Source: Chloroflexota bacterium
GTDB lineage: Bacteria; Chloroflexota; Anaerolineae; Promineifilales; Promineifilaceae
NCBI GenBank assembly: GCA_008501785.1
Contig: QQUD01000928.1
Location: forward strand, 1 to 7,222
Length of the DNA: 7,222 nt
Direction: 5' to 3'
Below the pieces are notes generated by a model. The model saw only the letters and a program-made list of their open reading frames with translations, ran no database searches and was not told the DNA's origin. Made by a program: the position numbers and the translations under genes. Shown here piece by piece: positions 1 through 6,900 of the stretch; the first letter of the stretch is position 1, and every line of letters starts with the position of its first letter.

Positions 1-553
1 TGTTTTCCCCGTTAACGCTATCATAAGGCACATCAAGATCAAAAAACAAGGTACGTAATTCACCTTCATTAAAGCTATCATTAATCATGTGACGCAGTTG
101 CTTTAAGTTTATTGATTGTGGTTGTTCGCTATCCACATATCTCGCCAAAATATTATCAATTGCCGCTATAATTTCTTTTGTTTCATCCTGTTTGGCACAA
201 TAGTCAACGGCCGGAGGTAAGTCATGAAAATCTGGTCGTAAAGCCTCAACTGCATCTTGCACCGTTGGATAGGTAGTCATAATCAGTTTGGGGACAGATC
301 GCATCACCCGTTTTGCTATTTCTAAACCGCTTTTATCCTGTTTGTCCGTATCATCTATTAAACGTAAATCTAAAATCGCGAGTTGAAATAATCCTGTTTC
401 CAGAAGTTCTTTTGCTTGTTGCGGATTCGTTGCTTGGGTAATGTCGTAATCTTTAGATTCCAACACTTCAGCAAAAGATTCCCGAAACTCTTCATTATTA
501 TCGGCTAACAGAATGGAAACCTTATTTTTATTGTTCTCTTTTACATCAATCAT
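1..553 (-). CDS. Response regulator with C-terminal effector-associated-like adaptor (3' partial)
   Basis: 184 codons are visible before the left edge, with no stop. The receiver spans about residues 11-140: strand 1 VSILLAD with D18 (the second acidic position is N19), phosphoacceptor D62 in AILDLRL, T93/T94 after strand 4, and K121 in DYCAKQD. The loop after D62 is long and acidic (IDDTDKQDKSGLEIA), a variant I associate with Chloroflexota and cyanobacterial receivers. A short linker (141-149) leads to a helical segment from about 150 with FNEGELRTLFFDL (161-173) and PYDSVNGEN (176-184). This resembles the first half of small effector-associated or bacterial death-like adaptor domains. No helix-turn-helix, GGDEF or EAL is visible. 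The start is ATG at 553-551. There is no clear Shine-Dalgarno, so translational coupling to the upstream gene, 21 bases away and in the same frame, is likely. It is probably phosphorylated by the GAF kinase of the same operon. The receiver call is firm; the adaptor call is moderate because the domain is truncated. Confidence 0.88.
   Translation of the reverse strand, partial: MIDVKENNKNKVSILLADNNEEFRESFAEVLESKDYDITQATNPQQAKELLETGLFQLAILDLRLIDDTDKQDKSGLEIAKRVMRSVPKLIMTTYPTVQDAVEALRPDFHDLPPAVDYCAKQDETKEIIAAIDNILARYVDSEQPQSINLKQLRHMINDSFNEGELRTLFFDLDVPYDSVNGEN
2..115 (-). other. Effector-associated/death-like adaptor segment (truncated)
   Basis: Residues about 147-184 of the response regulator. 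The pattern is L-R-x-M-I-x-x-x-F-x-x-x-E-L-R-T-L-x-F-D-L, then Y-D-x-V-x-G-E. From family knowledge, this order (start of an alpha-helical domain of roughly 60-80 residues) is typical of small adaptor domains attached to effectors and NTPases in Chloroflexota and Cyanobacteria. Only the first half is present here, so the exact subfamily is left open. Confidence 0.55.
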
Positions 554-574
554 TGTGATAAACTGCAATTGGTA

Positions 575-967
575 TTACTTATCTTGACAGGGCGTTGTTA
601 TAGGATACCTTTTTATCGCATTTTCGCAGAGTTCAACTATCTTTTTCCTATCAAATGTGCGGCGTGTATATTCAACAGCACCAGCCAAAATAACCTCCTT
701 AGCGCGTCGCCATGTCGGCGAGTTCGTCATTACAACAATTGGTTTTTTGTAATAGTTACGACACAATTGTTTAATCATTTCAACCAAATCTTTATTAATA
801 CTGCTGGCATCAATAAGAATCAAATCGCATAGTTTGACACTGCTTTGATTGAAAATATTTTCTTCTGAAAAAACATGAGAGACTCCAAACGATTGTAACG
901 CATCTATTGCCGTTGCCAACCAGGGTGATTCTAGTTGATTGCTGATGATAATGATTTGTTTAGTCAC
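575..967 (-). CDS. Stand-alone receiver-like protein, degenerate phosphorylation site
   Basis: A 130-residue protein with the alternating strand/helix pattern of a CheY-type receiver and no output domain. Strand 1 is QIIIISN (4-10), strand 3 is CDLILID (47-53) with D53 at the phosphoacceptor position, strand 4 is PIVVMTN (76-82) with T81 at the conserved Thr/Ser position, and strand 5 is AVEYTRR (97-103). Two key features are altered. The acidic pair after strand 1 is replaced by N10-Q11, and the conserved Lys after strand 5 is Arg (R102/R103). Mg2+ binding and classical phosphorylation are therefore doubtful, although D53 remains. The start is GTG at 967-965, chosen because a good ribosome-binding site lies seven bases upstream and strand 1 begins at once. 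It starts 16 bases after the kinase stop and ends in TAA at 577-575. Inferred role: phosphorelay intermediate, phosphate sink or allosteric partner of the kinase or the next receiver. A diverged pseudo-receiver is equally possible. Confidence 0.85.
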   Translation of the reverse strand: MTKQIIIISNQLESPWLATAIDALQSFGVSHVFSEENIFNQSSVKLCDLILIDASSINKDLVEMIKQLCRNYYKKPIVVMTNSPTWRRAKEVILAGAVEYTRRTFDRKKIVELCENAIKRYPITTPCQDK

Positions 968-974
968 GATCGTA

Positions 975-980
975 CCCCTT
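975..980 (-). promoter_or_regulatory. Ribosome-binding site of the stand-alone receiver gene
   Basis: AAGGGG on the minus strand lies seven bases upstream of the GTG at 967-965, inside the 16-base gap after the kinase stop. It is purine-rich and well spaced, and it is the main reason for accepting GTG as the start codon. Confidence 0.7.
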
Positions 981-983
981 GAA

Positions 984-3900
984 TTATGATGTTTTCGGTA
1001 ATGTTATGGCTATTGTTGTGCCTTTCAGGCCTGTTTCATAGATAGTCACCTCCCCACTATAAGCTTGAATAATTGCTTGTACCATGAGCATCCCCATCCC
1101 CATGCCGTCACTTCCTTCAATCCGTTCTTTTAATAATTTATCTTTGATGTCTAATGGAATACCACCCCCACTGTCTTTAATCAAAATAGAAATCTTGTTA
1201 TTTACATTTATGGTTGTGTTTATAGACAATTGCTTTTTGGGTTGCTCTTTCATTACCTTAACCGCATTGTCTATGACAAGATCAAAAGCTCGCCTTAACC
1301 ATTCTGGGCTAATCGTTACTGTAACTTTGTTTGTGCTTTCAAGTCCAAAAACAGGGTAGTCAATTGAATTATAAGGTTCATTTTTCCACAATTGACTAAT
1401 GCGTTCTGTGAGGAAATCATTGACAATTACCTCTTCAACCCCTTCTTCTGATCCTAACGGCGGGGTAATAGGCCTGGCTAATATTTTGTTGGCTAATTCA
1501 TGGACTTTTTCCAATCTTTTCTTGACTTCAGCAAGGGAAGTAGGGTCTGAAATAAATAGGTTGGCTCTACTCTGTAATAATTCAATATTAAATCGAATAC
1601 TGAGGGCGTCTCCCTCAATGCTATGACGCCATGTGTTGCTTGCCATCCCCATCCAGGCTAATGCTGTGCTGCTGCCAACTAAACCCTTTGTATTTTCTAA
1701 CTCTTCATATGTATTTTCTAACTTTTCATAATCTTGAGCTTTCCGAATAGCGACGGCTAGCTGATCTGCTAATGTTTCCAGAAATCTTTGATCGCTTTCA
1801 GCAAAAGCATTAACTTCTGGACTTTGCATGTGCAAAACGCCAATAAGTTCTCGTTCCTCTCCATATAAAATGGGAACACAAAGTTCAGAACGCGTGCTTG
1901 AAACTAAACGCAGTGCTTTGGGGTGGGCATTGGGTGCGGTTACGTCACCAACGATGATTGCTTGTTTATGTTGGGCTACCCATCCACAAATACCAACACC
2001 TATTAGTTGGCTGGTTCTTCCCTCTTCTTCTTCTATGTCGATAGTTTCGAATAATGATCGATGCCAATTGGGGTCAAAAATAAGCCGATTATTTTTTGGC
2101 TCATAGAGCCTTACACTAGCGATGGCATTTGCGCGTGCATCTTGCTCTAACCATGCACAGACGGTACGCAAGAGAGGGGAGATGTCGAGACTGGTTGCTG
2201 CCTTGCTGCTAATTCGGGCAACTGTATTTAACCATTTGTAAAGTTGGGCGTTTTGAATGGCAATAGCAGCATGTTCGGCCAGGGTCATAAGTGCGTGTAC
2301 ATCCTGATCGTCAAAGGCATCAATTTCAGGATATTCTACGTTGATTGCGCCAATAATTCGTTTTTCTGATTTGATCGGCACGGCCAGCTCAGATCGTGTT
2401 TGCGAATCGTATTTAATATAATCGCTGCTTTTTGTAACATCAGGTACTAATATAGGTTGCCCAGTTTTGACTGCCCGACCTGAAATGCCAATGGGGCCAT
2501 TTTTTTCGCTTATATTGATGTCGCCTACTTTTTCTTTTAATCCAGATAAATGATATGGGGGGTAGGTTGCTTCAAATGAGAGGGTTTTTCCATCTAACAA
2601 TGCAAGATGGCTGAAACTTGCTTCTTTTCCGGTTGCTCCCGTTAACTTTCCGGCTTGTTTTGCAATCGCACCGAGTGTCTCGTTGAGATTAAGGGTGCTT
2701 GTTACAGCGTGAACGGCTTTGTCGAGTGCTTCTAGAATGGTGGCACGCTTTTGCACATCGCTATAAAGGCGAGAATTTTCTAAAGCGATAGCTGCTTGAG
2801 CTGCTAATGCTTGTAACGCTTGTTGATCTTCTTCATCAAAAGCACTGTAGTCTGAATGTTGAACATTGAGAACACCAATGACCCCCATATATCCGTGTTC
2901 TAGTTTAATTGGAACTGCCAGTTCTGATAAGGTTTCTTTATGAGAGGCGAGGTAATCAGGGTCTTGTGTGACATCTTCAACTATTTCTGACTTGCCTGTT
3001 TTTAGCACGCGCCCCATGATGCCAGAACGGCCGTCTTTGCCAAGCACCCAATCGATTTCATCACCCAGCACGTCTAAGGTTGTCGTCATTTCATCTGGTG
3101 GATAAGCTGCGACGAGCCTTGCTTTTTTTGCTTCGGGCTTTTCCTGAATCAGCCAAATACTGGCATAGTTAATTTGCCGGTTCCCATAACTAACCAGATG
3201 CCACACCTGTTCTACAATCCGCCTCAAAATCTTATCTCTATTAAAAGTGCTGGTAATTGCCTGACCGGCTTCGTGCAGCGCTTCAAGCGCAGATGAATGT
3301 CGTTGAATTTTTTCGTAGAGTTGGGCGTTGTGAATGGCTACGGCAGCCTGGTTGGCGAATAATTTGACATTTTCTAATTCATCTTTTGTGAAGCGGCGTT
3401 TTGACCGGTAACTTGTAAACACAACACCAACGATTTCATCTCCCATTTGCAGGCGTGTTGCTACCCAGGAGCGGATATTCTCGTCACGGGTGAAACGGCC
3501 GTTTCCTGGCGTAGCGTCAACTTTATTATCTTCAACAAACCATTGCTGGTCGTCTTGTTGCAATATTTGTTCGATCAACGGCGGCATACCGGTTGGTGGT
3601 GGAGCAGGAATTTTATCAGGGTGATTGAGGCCGACATGTGTAAATGGAAAGATCGTTTTTTGTCGATTTTGTCCATAGATATGTAAGGTGACAACATCAC
3701 AACCTAACGCATCTTTCATCCCTTTTACAACCGAGTGCAAAGTATCTTCTAACCTTGCCAACGTGCTGACACCGGCAACAATTGAGGTTGTTTGATACAC
3801 TTTTGTAATGCGTTCCCAAAGCTGGGCTTTTTTCAGAGAGAGCGCCGCATGATTGGCAAATGACCGTGCTTTTTCTTGATCCTTTTCACTAAAGTGACGA

Positions 3901-6900
3901 ATGCGCTTGTAATTTGCAAAAAGAACCCCCAGTTTTTCTTCACCGACACACAAGGCTATGCCTTGAAAACTTTGCACACCAATATTATTCAATCGTATTC
4001 GTGTGTCATCACGTAGGATAGCAGCATATTGCGATTTCGTTGTATCCTCAATCCCATGCCATCCAGACAGCATCACCGCATTCACAATACCATTCGTATG
4101 AGGTTCTATTTGTAAAAACGCGCGCCATACAGAAGGTGAAATGCCATCACTAACCGAATCTTCTAAGATAAATTTAGACAAATCGTTATCGTAGGCCCAA
4201 ATAGCAGCAGACTCTGCTTGAAGTAGCTTGCGAGTCCCGGATAAAATATGTTGCAATACGCCATCGACTGTGTCCGCTCCGGCAATCGTTTCCACAACCT
4301 TTCGCATTTGTTCTAGCTCGGTGAAACGACGAGCATTTTCGTATGCAATCGCCGCTTGATTCACATAAAGTTGCAATGCTTCAACCTCTTGCTCAGAAAA
4401 ATAGTGAGGTTCACCATAATATAGCCACATAACACCGATCCGATTTCCTTCAAGGGAAATTGGCAGCCCCAATGCGGCTTTTATATTTCTATTAACAAAT
4501 GAAGGGTTAATCCGGTCAACTGCATTTAATACATTGGGAATTACTTCTGGTCTACCAGTTTTTACTATTTCCACCGATAAGCCGTCAGGACGTATCAATT
4601 CCTTATCTTTTAAGTCAATTGATTCAGTTTTAAAAACAACCTCCCTGTTTAGGGTTGTTAGATCAACAAGAACAACACGAATGTCTCGTGACTGGGCAAC
4701 TTTTCGTGCCTGCTCCATGATTCCTTGCCATATAGCATCTGGTTCTCTGGAAGATACGAGCGCATTACTAGCCTCATACGATGCACGTAAGCTCTCTTTT
4801 GCTTGTTTTGTTGTTTCGTGAAGGCGGAAGCGATCAATCAATGCGGCTGTTTGTTTGCCAATAGCTTCGGCTAATTTCTGCTGTTCTTTAGAGATTTGTG
4901 CTATTTCCCAGGGGCGCAACTCGCCCAGATCAAAGAGGCCAACCACCCTGTTATCATGCGTGCGCATGGGCAATACCAATAGTGATTGAATTTCTTGTTC
5001 AAGGTTTAACTTTTGGGACCATTTTTGTAGAATGAAACGGCCGTTTTGGGAAGTCAACTTTATAATATTGGAATCCCATTTGCGTAGCAATTCATCTAAA
5101 CGAGGCCACTCATCAATCTTTATGATTTCACCGACACCTGGATGCCAGGATTGCCCATGCCCCATTTGCTTGGCTGGATAGGCGGCAGCAATTTCCAGAT
5201 AAGTCTCTGTCGGATCCAACAAAAAAATACGACAAAATGATGATTCCCAATAAGTAACCATCATTTCAGCCAGGCGCTGTAATCCTTTATGGAGACTTTT
5301 TGCCTGCGTCAGAAGTTGGGTGGCAGATAAAATAAGATCGAGATGTTCTCTTGTCTCTCGGATATCACGAAGGTCTTCAAAATAGCCAACGTAGCCTGTC
5401 TGTTCACCATCTGAATTTATGGATTTAATAACTGTTAGGCGGATTGGTATTCGTTTTTTTTCTTTGCTGTGTAGCATTGTTTCATAACGGGAAAGTTGCC
5501 CTTGCCCATCAACCAATTGACCGATAATTGTAGCTTCTTGTGCATCAGCAAAAACTTTTCTTACTGGATCACCAATGATTTCATCACAACTGTACTTCAA
5601 AATCTCTTCGGCTTGTTTATTAAAAACCGTTATTAGTCCATCCTGATCGTTGGCTATGATGGCGATGGGTGAACTGCCTACCAGCCGCGCGTACTGTTCT
5701 TTTCTTTTGTGCAATTTTTGAACCAATCCAGCATTCTCTATTGCAACAACTACATCCGCTGCAAAAAGGCGTAAAGTAGACTCATCTTCTGCTGAAAAAC
5801 CTATGTGAAGACCCGGTTTTCCATCTTTATCTTTTTTGTTTTCAATGCGTAGTAAACCAACTAATTTTTGTTCTGCCCCAATTTGTTTTTTGAGTGGGAT
5901 TGCCAATAAAGAATAACATTTGCCAGAAGCTGTATTTGCTTCATCTCCTTTGACGGCAAAGTGATTTATCAATTTTGCACCAAACTCATTAAACAACTTG
6001 CCTTGGTAGGCAATATGACCGGTTAAACCAGTGCCATGTCCACTTTGGATGACAAATTGGTGACCTGGTTTAAGCTGCTTTTTGTCATCATATCCATAGT
6101 CTGCCGCAAATTGAAGTGTCCCATCTGCCCTTACAAGTGACATACCGCATACTTCTGCGTTCAATATTTCTGTCGCGTGTTTGGCAATAATACGTAACCG
6201 ATGTGTTAGTGAAATATCGCCCAAGCTTTGCATAATTTTGTTGCTTGCTTTAGCGAGTTTTTGCAGCCTTTTCAATTTCTCTTCGCTTCGGCTGGCTTGT
6301 TTTGTTGCTTCTGCCAATAGTTCTGCATTTTGAATAGCAATGGCTATTTGAGCGGCGAATATTTTGCAAAGATCGACCTCTTCATCCGTGAATTGATAGG
6401 AACGGCCGATTACATCCAGACTGAAAGACCCAATTACTTTATCTTCGACAACAATTGGCGTAATCAAAATAGATTGGATGTTGTGTTCAGCTAAAATATG
6501 GAGAACTGGCTGTAACCCTGGTTCGTTGCTTACATTCGATGTTTTAAATGTTTGTTTTGTTGTTAGTAATTGCTGTTCAACAGGTACATTTTTTACTGGG
6601 ATCGATTGTTTTTCCATTCCCATATTAGGATATTCGGCAACCACAATTCCTTCTGTCAAATCTTGTGAAAAACGAACTAGCCCACAATGATTAACGTGGA
6701 AAAGATTTACAACGGCTGTACAAACTAATTTAAAAATATCTTGAAGTGAGGATTTTGAATTGATTGTAGAAAAGACTTGACGAATTGCCTCGCGATTTCG
6801 TGTTCGCTGTAAAGCTCTTTCTGCGTTTATTTGTTCATTCTCAATAAATCGTGCCTGATTGATAGCCGCAGCGGCCTGTGCAGAAAAAATAGATAGAGGT

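Noticed and set aside
554..574. Terminator or promoter between the two receiver genes
   Set aside because: The gap is only 21 bases, with no inverted repeat and no convincing -10/-35 pair; operon continuation is simpler.
3492..3505. Perfect 14-base palindrome GAAACGGCCGTTTC as an operator or terminator
   Set aside because: It is inside the GAF7 coding region, codes for N-G-R-F, has no loop and no T-run, and a related copy occurs in GAF4 coding sequence.
569..6690. Several plus-strand open frames of 70-95 codons
   Set aside because: All lie antisense to clear minus-strand domains, have no recognisable motifs and sit inside conserved GAF, kinase or receiver coding sequence, so they are shadows.
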